The translations under genes and the position numbers were made by a program. This document shows, piece by piece, positions 43,652-52,935 of a stretch of DNA of 64,000 nt. The notes below the pieces were generated by a model that ran no database searches, had not been told where the DNA came from, and saw only the letters and a program-made list of their open reading frames with translations. The stretch comes from Treponema sp. (GTDB taxonomy: Bacteria; Spirochaetota; Spirochaetia; Treponematales; Treponemataceae). The stretch covers positions 1 to 64,000 of the forward strand of contig JAFZRP010000058.1 of NCBI GenBank assembly GCA_017619795.1. Reading direction: 5' to 3'. Every line of letters starts with the position of its first letter. Positions within the stretch are counted from its first letter, which is position 1.

Positions 43652-44593
43652 CTACTCTTCTTCCTCTTCTTCGCGCTCGTCAGCATCATCATCGTCGAGG
43701 TCTTCATCATCTTCAGAGTCTTCATCGTACTCAGAATCTTCTTCCATATCTTCATCTGAATACTCATCGCCGTAGAGATCTTCTTTCTCTTCATCATCAG
43801 CATCATCGTAATCTGAATCATCATCAAGATCTGCAAGGCTTCCAGTTTCTTCGAATCTGAAGTAGCTTTCATCGATATCTTCATCAGCCTCTTCGTAGAA
43901 CAGGATACGGCTACAGTAAGGACAGAACATAATGCTTTCGCCTTCACGAACTGTGTTTGCAAACTGAGCAGGAAGAATCATATGACAACCTGTACATACA
44001 CCATTCTTTACGGCAACAATACCCATTGAGTTTCTCTGAATGATTCTCTGGAACTTAAACAGAATCTCCTGGTCAAGATCAGGAACAATTTCGCTTTCTT
44101 TTGCTTTAATATCTGTAAGCTCTTTGTTGTATGTATCAAGCTCGTTATTTAAGGATTCTTTATCTGCGGCTAAGTCAGCTTCCTGAGAATTAATCATCTC
44201 TTCGCTCATCTTAAGCGATTCTTTGATTTCCTCGTAGCTTTTTTCTTCTTTCTGGAGCTCTTTTCTAATTTCGTTTTCTCTGTCTGTTGCTTCAATAATC
44301 TGTTTTTCAAGAGCTTCGTATTCTCTGTGAGTAGAAATGTTATCCATTCCCTTTTCACCGCTCTCTCTTGACTTTACAGCTTCTTCAAGGTCGAGCTTTA
44401 ATTTTAATACTTTATTCTTTACAGCTTCGTATTCTGTATTTTTTTCAATGAACTCTCTTTTCATTCTGGCAAGCAATTCTTCCTGAGAAGACAAGCGTTT
44501 TGGTGTTTCTTCGATTTTTGCTTCCAGTTTGTATTTTTCAACCAGAATATCCTGTAATTTTTTTAATTTTTCAAAAGTATCTGCTGTTGCCAT
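43652..44593 (-). CDS. Coiled-coil and C4 zinc-ribbon protein with acidic tail
   Basis: 313 aa in three parts. A long coiled coil fills about 1-175. A four-Cys zinc ribbon (VCTGCHMILP ... MFCPYCSRILF, about 195-228) is the zf-RING_7/CdsZ-like module. The last about 80 residues are almost only Asp and Glu with Ser/Tyr. The ribbon-plus-coiled-coil form is widespread; some relatives aid sigma-54 or secretion functions and many are unassigned. It stands between rpoD and rnpB with its own promoter. GC-skewed GAT/GAA repeats in the 3' end come from the acidic tail. Confidence 0.85.
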   Translation of the reverse strand: MATADTFEKLKKLQDILVEKYKLEAKIEETPKRLSSQEELLARMKREFIEKNTEYEAVKNKVLKLKLDLEEAVKSRESGEKGMDNISTHREYEALEKQIIEATDRENEIRKELQKEEKSYEEIKESLKMSEEMINSQEADLAADKESLNNELDTYNKELTDIKAKESEIVPDLDQEILFKFQRIIQRNSMGIVAVKNGVCTGCHMILPAQFANTVREGESIMFCPYCSRILFYEEADEDIDESYFRFEETGSLADLDDDSDYDDADDEEKEDLYGDEYSDEDMEEDSEYDEDSEDDEDLDDDDADEREEEEEE

Positions 44594-44613
44594 TAATGTT
44601 TCCTTAATTAGTT

Positions 44614-44642
44614 TATCTATAAGAATATATATTAAATGTCAA
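44614..44642 (-). promoter_or_regulatory. Promoter of zinc-ribbon gene and rnpB
   Basis: TTGACA (44637-44642), 17-nt spacer, TAGATA (44614-44619) on the minus strand. It lies between the rpoD stop and the zinc-ribbon start, so these genes can be expressed apart from rpoD. Confidence 0.55.
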
Positions 44643-44657
44643 AAATAGTCTATATAC

Positions 44658-46520
44658 CTACATTTCTATGTAGTCGCGAAGACCATTGGCACGTCTCGGG
44701 TGACGGAGTCGGCGCAAGGCTTTTGCTTCAATCTGACGGATACGCTCACGGGTTACGTCGAAGTACAAGCCGACCTCTTCGAGTGTGAGTGAATAACCGT
44801 CTTCAAGACCAAAGCGCATCTTGAGAACTTCCTGTTCACGCGGTGGTAAAGTGCCAAGAACGGTTCGGAGCTGTTCCTGAAGCAAAGTAAAGGCTGTCTG
44901 TGTTGCTGGATTTTCAACTTCCTTGTCTTCGATGAAGTCTCCGAGTAATGAGTCTTCTTCCTCGCCGATTGGTGTTTCAAGAGAGATTGGCTCACGAGCA
45001 ACGTTCTTTACAGTTTTAACTCTGCTTATTGGCCAGCCAAGCTGCTGTGCTATTTCTTCGTCTGTTGGTTCACGACCAAGCTTCTGCATAAGCTGACGGC
45101 TTTCGCGGACAACCTTGTTTATCTGTTCAATCATATGAACCGGTACACGTATTGTTCGTGCCTGGTCAGAGATTGAACGTGTAATTGCCTGACGAATCCA
45201 CCAGGTTGCATAAGTTGAGAACTTAAAGCCCTTGCGGTATTCAAACTTTTCAACGGCTTTAATAAGACCAATGTTTCCTTCCTGAACCAGGTCAAAGAAA
45301 TGAAGGCCTCTGTTTGTATATTTCTTTGCAATTGAAACTACAAGTCGTAAGTTTGCGTTGATAAGTCTGTTTTTTGCCTTCTCCATCATTACGCGGCCAG
45401 ATTCAATTGCCTCTGCCATTTTAAGGATGTCTTCAACGCTGTTTTCAAACTCATATTCAAGCTTATGAAGCTTTCGGTCAATTTTCTGAATCTGAGTATA
45501 AATATCACGGATTTCGTCTGCAGTCATATTAAGCTCTGCTTCAAGCTTAACTGCCTGAGATTTAATTGAGATTTTTCTACCAAGACTTCGAAGCTCCGAA
45601 GGATTAGAGATTCTAAGCTCCTTCATCTTTTTTTCCTGCTTCTGATGATATTCATCAATTTTTACAGTTGCATCGCGGTATTTCTGTGTAAACTTATCAA
45701 GCTCTTCTGTCTGAATATCAACCTTCTGAAGTTCTGGAAGGATTTTTGCACGTAATTCAACAAGCTGAGGATTTTCGAAAATGTCGCTTGACTGCTCTGC
45801 TTCGAAAAGCTGCTTTTTAAGTGCAATATACTGCTTCATTTCTGCAAGTACAGGCTTTATGTGCTCGCCATATGCACTCTTAAGTCTTCGCTTGTCGGCC
45901 ATTTCTTCATTTATTTCTTTTCTGGTTTTTCCAGCTTCGTGAATGTCTATTCTTGTAAATGCCTTCTGAGCAATCAGGAAGAACTCTGGAATCATAATAC
46001 CGGAGTTTTTAATAACATTCTTAATGATGTTATTTCCTTCTTCCATTGTTTTTGAAAGCTCAACTTCCTGGTCTGCAGTAAGAAGATTTTCCTTACCAAT
46101 ATCACGAAGATAAAGACGAATCGGGTCATCTACACTGGAATCCTTGTCGCTGTTTACAAGTCTGCTTTTTGAAGAAGCAAGTTTTTCAGCATTTTCAATT
46201 TCCTCTACTTCAGAATCCTTCTGTACAATATCGTCATCATCATCCTGCTCAAGAATGATATCGTCTTCATCGTCATCAACATCTACAACATCATCGGAAA
46301 CTTCATCAGGATCCGGTTCTTCATCCTTATCCGGCAGTAAGTCTGTTTCAATAATCTGAATGCCTTCCTGCTCAAGGATTTTCAGAACATTCTCCATGTC
46401 TGGCGAATTAACATAATCCTGCCCCAGAATATCTGCAGCATCATCGAATGTAATAAACGGTTTGTTTTTAGCAAAATCAAGAAGTCGCTTGACAGCTTCG
46501 TTATTGCTGATCTCTTCCAT
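44658..46520 (-). CDS. rpoD: Primary sigma factor RpoD (sigma-70)
   Basis: Directs RNA polymerase to housekeeping promoters. 620 aa from the ATG at 46520; the TTG at 46529 is too near AAGGTGA. Region 1.1 spans about 1-60, then an Asp/Glu-rich linker, region 1.2 ([12 protein letters not shown]), a large non-conserved region, region 2 ([54 protein letters not shown] in parts), region 3, and region 4 with [15 protein letters not shown] and the helix-turn-helix [18 protein letters not shown]. Directly follows dnaG, the classic macromolecular-synthesis pairing. Confidence 0.98.
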   Translation of the reverse strand: MEEISNNEAVKRLLDFAKNKPFITFDDAADILGQDYVNSPDMENVLKILEQEGIQIIETDLLPDKDEEPDPDEVSDDVVDVDDDEDDIILEQDDDDDIVQKDSEVEEIENAEKLASSKSRLVNSDKDSSVDDPIRLYLRDIGKENLLTADQEVELSKTMEEGNNIIKNVIKNSGIMIPEFFLIAQKAFTRIDIHEAGKTRKEINEEMADKRRLKSAYGEHIKPVLAEMKQYIALKKQLFEAEQSSDIFENPQLVELRAKILPELQKVDIQTEELDKFTQKYRDATVKIDEYHQKQEKKMKELRISNPSELRSLGRKISIKSQAVKLEAELNMTADEIRDIYTQIQKIDRKLHKLEYEFENSVEDILKMAEAIESGRVMMEKAKNRLINANLRLVVSIAKKYTNRGLHFFDLVQEGNIGLIKAVEKFEYRKGFKFSTYATWWIRQAITRSISDQARTIRVPVHMIEQINKVVRESRQLMQKLGREPTDEEIAQQLGWPISRVKTVKNVAREPISLETPIGEEEDSLLGDFIEDKEVENPATQTAFTLLQEQLRTVLGTLPPREQEVLKMRFGLEDGYSLTLEEVGLYFDVTRERIRQIEAKALRRLRHPRRANGLRDYIEM

Positions 46521-46535
46521 ATCTCTCAATTCACC

Positions 46536-48341
46536 TTATTTAGATAATGATTGAACCTGTCTGTCCAACTCAACCTTAAGCTCAAGGAGCTTACTCAGCT
46601 GATTTTTATCATCTTCTGTAACGACAATATATTCCCGAATTCGTTTTGTAAGGTTATTTCTCTGTTCTTCGAGCTGGTTTCTCTTTATGAAATTTATTGT
46701 GTCGTTTATTACGGCACCTACATTATCATCTTTATAAACTCCAGAAGAAATAACTCCTGTTATGACCTGAACTAAGGCCGGGTCATCGCAATTCGAAAGT
46801 ATATCCGGTATAGAAAAAGCCTGTTTATTAAAACAGGTTTCCAGCAGTCTGAATAATCGCTTTGCATCGGGGTCTTTGAAATCATTTTCATTAAGCTTTG
46901 AACGTAAGATCTTAAACTGATCAGGATAGGCTACTGCGGCAATTACTCCGCTTAATTCTGCATTAAGGGTAATCTGCGCATTTTTTACTTCTTGTTTATT
47001 ATTTGGCCGGATTGTCGTTACACGTTCGCGGGCTTGTTGTCTTTTCAAAAAATCCCTTTTTACAGCCTCCGGTTTCAGATTGAACGCTTGTCCCAGCTGG
47101 TCCAAGCAGGAATCTTTTTGAATGTCTGACTGAAGAGCATCTATGTAGTCAAAAAATTCTAGTGCAGCCTTTGTTTTACCCTCAGGCGTATCAATAGGAT
47201 ACTTTTCGCCTAGCTTATTCAAAAGATATTCGCTATCTAATATAGCGTTATTTACTTGTGCCGTCAAGTTTTCTTTTCCAAAATTAAGCATAATTTCTGC
47301 AGGATCCTTTCCGCCTTTAAGCTGAATTACCTTTACAGAAATGTTTTTCCTTCGGCACATAAGTATAGCTTTCATTGTAGCGTTCTGGCCTGCTCCATCC
47401 GAGTCGAACGAAAGCAGAACAGTGTCTACAAAGTTATTTATAAGATTTATCTGCTCGTCAGTAAGGGCTGTTCCACATGTTGCAACTGCATAATCAATTC
47501 CACACTGATGGTAAGCAATACAATCCATAAAGCCTTCGCAGAATATAACCTTTTTATGTGTTCTTATTGACTGTTTGGCAAAATTAAATGCAAAAAAAGT
47601 TTCTCTTTTTTTATAATGTGCAAGTTCCGGGGAATTAAGGTACTTTCTGTCGTTGTCTCCCTGAGGATGAAGAATTCGTCCGCCAAAGGCTACAACCTTT
47701 CCATTTCGGTTGAAAATCGGGAACATAAGGCGGTCACTGAAAAAAGAAATATCAGGATAGTTTTTTGAAAAAAGCCCGGAATCCTTTAAGAAATCATCAC
47801 TGAAGTTCTTTTTTCGTAAAAAGCCTTTAAGCCATCTTCTGTCGGCCGGAGCATATCCGATTTTAAACTTTTCAAGAGTTTCGATTGTAAGACCACGTTT
47901 TGTAATGTAATCAAGTGCGAATTTACCCTGCTCTGTTTCCATAAGAAAATAATGGAACATTGAAGCAGTGCGTTCATAAAGCTCTATGTATTCTTCGTTT
48001 TTGTTGTCTTTTTTTAAAACTTCTGGAGCTGGACCATCCTCATAACGAATTGGAATGGCAAACTTTTTGGCAAGCGTATCGATTGCTTCAACATACGTTA
48101 CCTTTTCCATTTCCATAACAAACTTTATTACATCTCCGCTTGCATGGCAGCCGAAGCAGTAATAAAACTTTTTATCATTATCAACATGGAACGAGCCTGT
48201 TTTTTCGCTATGAAACGGACAACACCCCCACCAGTCGTTTCCACCCTTCCTGGTAAGTTTTGTATACTCACCTACCACGGAAACGATATCGGCATTATTG
48301 TGGATTGAATTAATTGTGTCTTGAGATATTCTTCCAGCCAT
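46536..48341 (-). CDS. dnaG: DNA primase
   Basis: Makes RNA primers at the replication fork. 601 aa. N-terminal CHC2 zinc finger (CPFHSEKTGSFHV ... YYCFGCHASGD, about 41-65), the basic core (GRILHPQGDNDRKYLNSPE), and TOPRIM with FCEGFMDCIAYHQ and the D-x-D-x-x-A region LLSFDSDGAGQNA. The C-terminal helicase-binding part is present. 15 nt separate it from rpoD, so the two are cotranscribed. Confidence 0.98.
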   Translation of the reverse strand: MAGRISQDTINSIHNNADIVSVVGEYTKLTRKGGNDWWGCCPFHSEKTGSFHVDNDKKFYYCFGCHASGDVIKFVMEMEKVTYVEAIDTLAKKFAIPIRYEDGPAPEVLKKDNKNEEYIELYERTASMFHYFLMETEQGKFALDYITKRGLTIETLEKFKIGYAPADRRWLKGFLRKKNFSDDFLKDSGLFSKNYPDISFFSDRLMFPIFNRNGKVVAFGGRILHPQGDNDRKYLNSPELAHYKKRETFFAFNFAKQSIRTHKKVIFCEGFMDCIAYHQCGIDYAVATCGTALTDEQINLINNFVDTVLLSFDSDGAGQNATMKAILMCRRKNISVKVIQLKGGKDPAEIMLNFGKENLTAQVNNAILDSEYLLNKLGEKYPIDTPEGKTKAALEFFDYIDALQSDIQKDSCLDQLGQAFNLKPEAVKRDFLKRQQARERVTTIRPNNKQEVKNAQITLNAELSGVIAAVAYPDQFKILRSKLNENDFKDPDAKRLFRLLETCFNKQAFSIPDILSNCDDPALVQVITGVISSGVYKDDNVGAVINDTINFIKRNQLEEQRNNLTKRIREYIVVTEDDKNQLSKLLELKVELDRQVQSLSK

Positions 48342-48368
48342 TTTTTATCCGTTTACTTTATTTTCCAA

Positions 48369-49484
48369 TTATTTTTTCAAATAAAGATTGTGACTCAGCT
48401 TGTGTTCATCAAAAGTTGTTGTAAACACATGCCTTCCTTCTTCAGGGTCAACAATCTGGAAAAAATAATATTTTGTTTTGGCAGGATTTGCCGCAGCGTT
48501 CAACGAAATTAAGCCTGGATTTGAAATTGGAGTTGGCGGAAGGCCCGCATAAAGATACGTGTTATAAGGGCTGTCAATTCTTGTATCTTCAATCAAAATT
48601 CTGTCCGGATGAGGACGTCCAAGCACTTCTGTTAAGATATATTCAATTGTTGCGCAAGAATAAAGCCCGATATTGTATTTAAGTCTGTTTACAAAAACAC
48701 TTGCAATAACAGGAGCTTCATCTGCAATTCTATATTCGCGTTCAACAATGGAAGCAAGCTTTACTTTTTCATAAAGCTGTTCCGGAGTCATTTCACTTAA
48801 GCTTTCAATTGTGGCAATTTTTTCGTAAAAGTTTGAAAGCATCATGTCTATTACAACTTCAGGCTCCATTCCAGGATTAAGAAAATATGTATCCGGGAAA
48901 AGAAAACCTTCAAGAGAAGTTCCGGCAATGTTATATTTGTTTACAAAATCCCTGTCGTAGCAAAGGTTTCTGAAATCATTTTTTGTACAGATTCCGTTTT
49001 CTTCCAGCAGTTCACCGATTTTAGAAATTGTAAGTCCTTCCGGGATTACAATCTTTATATATTCCTGTCTGCCGGAAGATAAAGTTTCAATAATTTCTGC
49101 ATAATTCATTGACGGTGTAAGATAATAAATACCGCTTTTCAGCTCTATCTGACTCAGCCCAGCCTGCTGTGGAAAGAAAAAATCAAACAAAACAGGATAA
49201 TGAACAAAATAATAAAAGAACTTTGCGTTTTTTATGATGTTATTTTCTTCAAGGATTTCTGAGATTCTGTAAACCGAAGTTCCCATTGAGATTTCAATTC
49301 TGGTTTTCTGTACTTCTTTTGTAGTATTTGAAGTATTGGAAGCAAGCGGACTTATCTGTGATTTTGTATAAAAATATGCAGAGGCAAAAAGCACGAGTAT
49401 TAATGAGACAATTACTGCAAATATAATTAAAATTATTTTTACCGGCGACTTTTTGCCCGTAACTTTATTATCCTGTTCTTTCAT
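48369..49484 (-). CDS. mltG: Endolytic murein transglycosylase MltG
   Basis: Cleaves nascent glycan strands and so sets their length. 371 aa with one N-terminal membrane helix (about 17-40), a LysM-like part (YIKIVIPEGLTISKIGELLEENGI) and the YceG core: EGFLFPDTYFL, ASIVEREYRIADEAPVIASVFVNRLK (catalytic Glu in VERE), DSPYNTYLYAGLPPTPISNPG and YYFFQ. Typical of the family throughout. ATGA overlap with the 67-aa ORF upstream. Confidence 0.95.
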   Translation of the reverse strand: MKEQDNKVTGKKSPVKIILIIFAVIVSLILVLFASAYFYTKSQISPLASNTSNTTKEVQKTRIEISMGTSVYRISEILEENNIIKNAKFFYYFVHYPVLFDFFFPQQAGLSQIELKSGIYYLTPSMNYAEIIETLSSGRQEYIKIVIPEGLTISKIGELLEENGICTKNDFRNLCYDRDFVNKYNIAGTSLEGFLFPDTYFLNPGMEPEVVIDMMLSNFYEKIATIESLSEMTPEQLYEKVKLASIVEREYRIADEAPVIASVFVNRLKYNIGLYSCATIEYILTEVLGRPHPDRILIEDTRIDSPYNTYLYAGLPPTPISNPGLISLNAAANPAKTKYYFFQIVDPEEGRHVFTTTFDEHKLSHNLYLKK

Positions 49485-49684
49485 GAATAAAAGTTCCTAA
49501 CCTCTTCCAGCGATAACGAATTATAAACAGAGTCTTCCATTGCTTTGTAAAAGTGCTCAAGACCCTCCGGCAGCTTAGTTTGATTTTCGCGTAAATATTT
49601 AGCAAGAACAGCTATCTCTTTTGAGGTAAAGCTGTAGGTTAAACTGAAACCGTCTTTATCTTTTTTGTTATCAGAAGAAATCAT
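49481..49684 (-). CDS. Small hypothetical protein (67 aa) between mltG and an MBL gene
   Basis: Soluble, mixed-charge, largely helical (FTSKEIAVLAKYLRENQTKLPEGLEHFYKAMED split over two helices). ATGA overlaps on both sides (four bases each) show tight translational coupling with the MBL gene before it and mltG after it, which is strong support that it is real. No family recognised; the pattern suits a small regulator or adaptor. Confidence 0.75.
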   Translation of the reverse strand: MISSDNKKDKDGFSLTYSFTSKEIAVLAKYLRENQTKLPEGLEHFYKAMEDSVYNSLSLEEVRNFYS

Positions 49685-50616
49685 ATGGTAATTTCTAAAT
49701 CCTCTTTAGCAATGCTGATTGAAATGTCAGAATGATGAATATACTGAGCATACCATCTTGCTGCATTCAATATTGAGTTTATTTTTTTGTCATCGTATGC
49801 CGGTTCGTGATGGAATAAGAATATTTTCTTTATGTTCCAGTTTATTGCAAAATCTACCGCATAACAGAAGGCTGAATGTCCCCAGTTCTTTTTTCTGTAA
49901 GCCTCATCTACGGTGTACTGAGAATCTATAACAATACAATCAGCATCTTTAAATACAGCTTCGCTTTCCGGAGTTTTCTTGAAGTCTTTTGCACGAAGTT
50001 CAATATCTGTAGCGTAAACAAACTTCTTGTCGCCTTCACAAATTGCATAGCTGTATGAATCTCCAGGATGAGACATTTTACAGGTTGTAATCTGGTTTTT
50101 ACCGATGTTTACTGGTTCTCCCGGAATCATCTTATGGAATACAAGATTTTTTGTAAAACTGTCGAGTGTTACCGGAGAAAAAGGAACCTTCATCTGGTCG
50201 GCAAGATACTCTCTTGTTTTGTCAAACGGAGAAAAAATGTCAAAGCGAGCTTTTGGATCATAAGCCGGTTCAAAATAAGGAAGTCCCTGAATATGATCCC
50301 AGTGAAAATGTGAGAGGAAAAGATTGTAATGCTTGTCCTGAGGAAGATTTCCAGACTTCCCCATTACTCGAAGTCCTGAGCCTGCATCAAAAACAAACTC
50401 ATTTCCTTCTGATTTTACTTCCACACAAGCAGTATTTCCGCCTGTAGTTCCAAAAATCCATGAAGGCAGATTAGAAACGAACTTTGCCCTTGAGTCTATA
50501 GATTTAATGTCTTCTTCGGTGATTCGCTGCACAACAGCCATAATTTTTGACTGAACCTGCTGCGGTGTTAATGGAGTTGGAAGAGATCCTCGCACTCCCC
50601 AGAAATGTACTAGCAA
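49681..50616 (-). CDS. Metallo-beta-lactamase-fold hydrolase (PhnP/cyclic phosphodiesterase-like group)
   Basis: 311 aa from a TTG at 50616, chosen because GAGGG lies 7 nt upstream; a GTG at 50631 has no ribosome site. The HFWGVRGSLPTP start, GGNTACVEV and FDAGSGLR are the marks of the 'GVRGS' MBL subgroup. Metal ligands: LSHFHWDHIQGLP (HxHxDH), MSHPGDSYSY, TDIEL and LFHHEPAYDD. Likely a phosphodiesterase or nuclease-type hydrolase; the substrate is unknown. First gene of the unit leading to mltG, dnaG and rpoD. Confidence 0.83.
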   Translation of the reverse strand: MLVHFWGVRGSLPTPLTPQQVQSKIMAVVQRITEEDIKSIDSRAKFVSNLPSWIFGTTGGNTACVEVKSEGNEFVFDAGSGLRVMGKSGNLPQDKHYNLFLSHFHWDHIQGLPYFEPAYDPKARFDIFSPFDKTREYLADQMKVPFSPVTLDSFTKNLVFHKMIPGEPVNIGKNQITTCKMSHPGDSYSYAICEGDKKFVYATDIELRAKDFKKTPESEAVFKDADCIVIDSQYTVDEAYRKKNWGHSAFCYAVDFAINWNIKKIFLFHHEPAYDDKKINSILNAARWYAQYIHHSDISISIAKEDLEITI

Positions 50617-50724
50617 AGTAAACGCCCTCACATTTTATGATTTTTTTAAGAAATAAAATTCTGTGCAAATAATTTAACTCATACATATCTGTTTGTCAAA
50701 TAGCGAAGGCTAAAACAAACAGAC

Positions 50725-50756
50725 AAAAAAAAAGAGCTAGATTAAATCTAACTCTT
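50725..50756 (-). terminator. Rho-independent terminator of the tRNA-Thr/Tyr unit
   Basis: On the minus strand AAGAGTTAGAT (50746-50756) pairs with ATCTAGCTCTT (50732-50742), 11 bp with one G-U, loop of 3, followed by an uninterrupted U run. It ends the two-tRNA transcript. Confidence 0.88.
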
Positions 50757-50763
50757 GTTCTAC

Positions 50764-50845
50764 TGGGGAGTATAGGACTCGAACCTATGAACTCAAAAGA
50801 GGAGGGATTTACAGTCCCTTGCAATTGCCGCTATGCGAACTCCCC
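50764..50845 (-). tRNA. tRNA-Tyr(GTA)
   Basis: 82-nt class II tRNA: acceptor GGGGAGT/ACTCCCC, anticodon loop CTGTAAA with GTA, long variable arm, T arm ATAGG-TTCGAGT-CCTAT, discriminator A. CCA not encoded. Five nt downstream of tRNA-Thr. Confidence 0.96.
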
Positions 50846-50850
50846 GTTTT

Positions 50851-50923
50851 AGCTGCCTGTAGGATTTGGACCCACGACCCCGAGATTACAAATCACGTGC
50901 TCTACCAGCTGAGCTAAGGCAGC
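50851..50923 (-). tRNA. tRNA-Thr(TGT)
   Basis: 73 nt: acceptor GCTGCCT/AGGCAGC, D arm GCTC/GAGC, anticodon loop TTTGTAA with TGT, T arm GTGGG/CCTAC, discriminator T. The anticodon stem CGTGA/TCTCG carries a U-U mismatch at 29-41. CCA not encoded. Confidence 0.95.
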
Positions 50924-50958
50924 ATTTCGGGCGAAAATCGTTTCGCTGAACGTGTTAT

Positions 50959-50987
50959 AATATAAATGGATTAGAAGTTTTAGTCAA
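50959..50987 (-). promoter_or_regulatory. Promoter of the tRNA-Thr/Tyr unit
   Basis: TTGACT (50982-50987), 17-nt spacer, TATATT (50959-50964) on the minus strand. The -35 hexamer contains the TGA stop codon of glgA (50984-50986). Confidence 0.75.
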
Positions 50988-52561
50988 TAGCGCTTTCCAA
51001 CTTTTTTTAATATTTCTTTAAAAAACGGAAGATATTTGTTTTTTACGACAAAGTTCCACATATAATTCTTGTGAACATATATGGCCGCAGACTTTATCAT
51101 CTTTTCAATTATCTTAGGATTACTGTTTTTAATCGCTATCACTTCGCTAAGCTTAGCAACAAGAGAACCGCAGTTGTTAACCTCGTACAAAAAGCCGGTC
51201 TTTCCATCTACGATTTTGTTAAGACCACCCGTCCTATGCGCTACTGGAATAGTTCCGTAAATCTGCGCAATAAAATCTTCAAGACCGCATGGTTCAAAGA
51301 AGCTTGGAAGTACAATAAAGTCACCTGCAACAGTTGTAAGTCTTGCAATCTCCTTGTTATAGCCGTTCAAGAAAACAAGCTTTCCCTTAAACTCTTCTGC
51401 AAGCAGCTTGAATACCTCTTCCAAAGCGAGCTCCCCCTGCCCCGTTATTATAAACCTTACATTCTCAAAATTGCCAAGAATATAAGGAATTGCCTCAATC
51501 AATACCGACAACCCCTTCTGCGTTGTAAGCCTGCCATGGTACGAAACATAAACACAGTTTTCCCCTGCTTCAATGTAACCGTACCTGCTTATGTCTTCCA
51601 GACTGCGCTTTGATTCAAGCATTTTCAAAAGTGCTTTTCTGCATTCGTATTTTCCCTTAAGCCATTCTTTTCCCGATTTTTCAGGATTAAACGCAAAAGG
51701 AAGCTTTGAAATCTCAACATCCTCAGGATTATAACGGTCATAATCAATACCGTTTGTAATTCCCTTGATTTTGATTTTTCTTTCTGCAAACACCGCAGAC
51801 AAGCCTTCCGTTGCATCTGCAAGCTCCGGATTTATAAGCTCCTGTGCATATTGCTCAGAAACAGTTGTTAAAGCCGCTCCCGAATTATATGCAAGCAAAA
51901 ACGGCTCAATCTTACAGCCAACCGCTGCCTTCAAAAGCTGTCCATCATCAAGCTCCGTATAATAACGTGCTTCGTTTATATCTGAATAATTATGATGATA
52001 AGCAGGACCCGCATTGTGAATTGTAACTACCGTTTTTGGAGTAGATTTTTGATTTTGTTTTTTAAGGAAAACAGGAATAAGTGAAGTTGATGCATCCTGA
52101 CAATGAACAATATCAGGCAGAGCGTTTTCTTCAACGAAATCACAATATCTGGCAACACTTTTTGCAAAGAGCGAGTCCATAAAAAGTGTATCTTTGTGCC
52201 CTGTTCCCTTTACATTTTCAGGATTTTCTTTCTGTTCGTTTTTGGTATAAGTATAAACATCTTCCTTTTGCGAAAAAGCCGGATGATTTACAAAAACTAC
52301 AGAAAAATCGCCGTCAACACATTTACCGAATGAATAGCTTATGTTTTCATCTTTGCCACAATGCTTTATTTGAATATTTCTTATAGCATTATTTTTTAAG
52401 CATGTAATAAGATCAAACGAGGTACACTTGTAAATAGGCATAAAAAGTGTTACGTCATTTCCTAAGGCAGAAAACTCCTTACATAACGAAAAAGCTACAT
52501 TTTTTACACCACCGGCTTCTGCAATGCCGGCACATTCCATACTGCAAATCCAAAGTTTCAT
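50984..52561 (-). CDS. glgA: Glycogen/starch synthase (GT5), atypical N-terminal motif
   Basis: 525-aa retaining glucosyltransferase of family GT5 that extends alpha-1,4-glucan from a nucleotide-glucose. The N-terminal Rossmann domain has MECAGIAEAGGVKNVAFSLCKEF, where the usual K-x-G-G reads E-A-G-G. The C-terminal domain keeps YHGRLTTQKGLSVLIEAIPYI and PSFFEPCGLEDFIAQIYGTIPVAHRTGGL (split), including the E-x-x-G-L catalytic region. Storage glucan synthesis fits a fibre-fermenting anaerobe. ATGA overlap with aroH upstream. Confidence 0.88.
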   Translation of the reverse strand: MKLWICSMECAGIAEAGGVKNVAFSLCKEFSALGNDVTLFMPIYKCTSFDLITCLKNNAIRNIQIKHCGKDENISYSFGKCVDGDFSVVFVNHPAFSQKEDVYTYTKNEQKENPENVKGTGHKDTLFMDSLFAKSVARYCDFVEENALPDIVHCQDASTSLIPVFLKKQNQKSTPKTVVTIHNAGPAYHHNYSDINEARYYTELDDGQLLKAAVGCKIEPFLLAYNSGAALTTVSEQYAQELINPELADATEGLSAVFAERKIKIKGITNGIDYDRYNPEDVEISKLPFAFNPEKSGKEWLKGKYECRKALLKMLESKRSLEDISRYGYIEAGENCVYVSYHGRLTTQKGLSVLIEAIPYILGNFENVRFIITGQGELALEEVFKLLAEEFKGKLVFLNGYNKEIARLTTVAGDFIVLPSFFEPCGLEDFIAQIYGTIPVAHRTGGLNKIVDGKTGFLYEVNNCGSLVAKLSEVIAIKNSNPKIIEKMIKSAAIYVHKNYMWNFVVKNKYLPFFKEILKKVGKRY

Positions 52562-52935
52562 ATTCTGCCTGAGTAATCTGGTCTAAGTTTTTCAGCTCCA
52601 TTCAAATAAACATTCTGCTTTGGAATGGATTTTTTCATATAAGCAGTTACCATCAGTCTGATAACGTTTTTCATGCCATTTTCAATTTCCGGTTCAACGC
52701 TGCAGAAAAGTGCTGTCTTAGTAACATCGAGCACACAGTTTCCTTTGCGTAAAGCCGTTGCTGGATTAAGCTTTGAAATTTCTTTTGTAAGCGTAAACTG
52801 AATTGAAACAATATCTTCTGCCTTCAGCTGATTTTTTTCAAAAACAGCATTACACATATCGCAGACATTTTTAGTTATATCTTCTTCTGTATTTTCAGAG
52901 CATACTGCCCCACGGATTGCAACTAATTTTTTCAT
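52558..52935 (-). CDS. aroH: AroH-type chorismate mutase
   Basis: 125-aa trimeric chorismate mutase of the AroH class, converting chorismate to prephenate (Phe/Tyr route). Active-site residues are in place: Arg in AIRGAV (about 8), Cys and Glu in CSVEPEIENG, Arg in NVIRLMV, and NVYLNGAEKLRPD (Tyr, Arg). The gene overlaps both neighbours by 4 nt, which couples it oddly to an SPFH-like protein and glycogen synthase. Confidence 0.92.
   Translation of the reverse strand: MKKLVAIRGAVCSENTEEDITKNVCDMCNAVFEKNQLKAEDIVSIQFTLTKEISKLNPATALRKGNCVLDVTKTALFCSVEPEIENGMKNVIRLMVTAYMKKSIPKQNVYLNGAEKLRPDYSGRI

Noticed and set aside
43660-43860. Short tandem GAT/GAA-type repeat, considered as microsatellite or CRISPR-like array
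   Set aside because: It is the coding sequence of the acidic tail; units are irregular and no spacer pattern exists.
51071-51613. 180-codon plus-strand ORF inside glgA
   Set aside because: Antisense shadow of a strong glgA reading frame; no ribosome site and no recognisable protein features.
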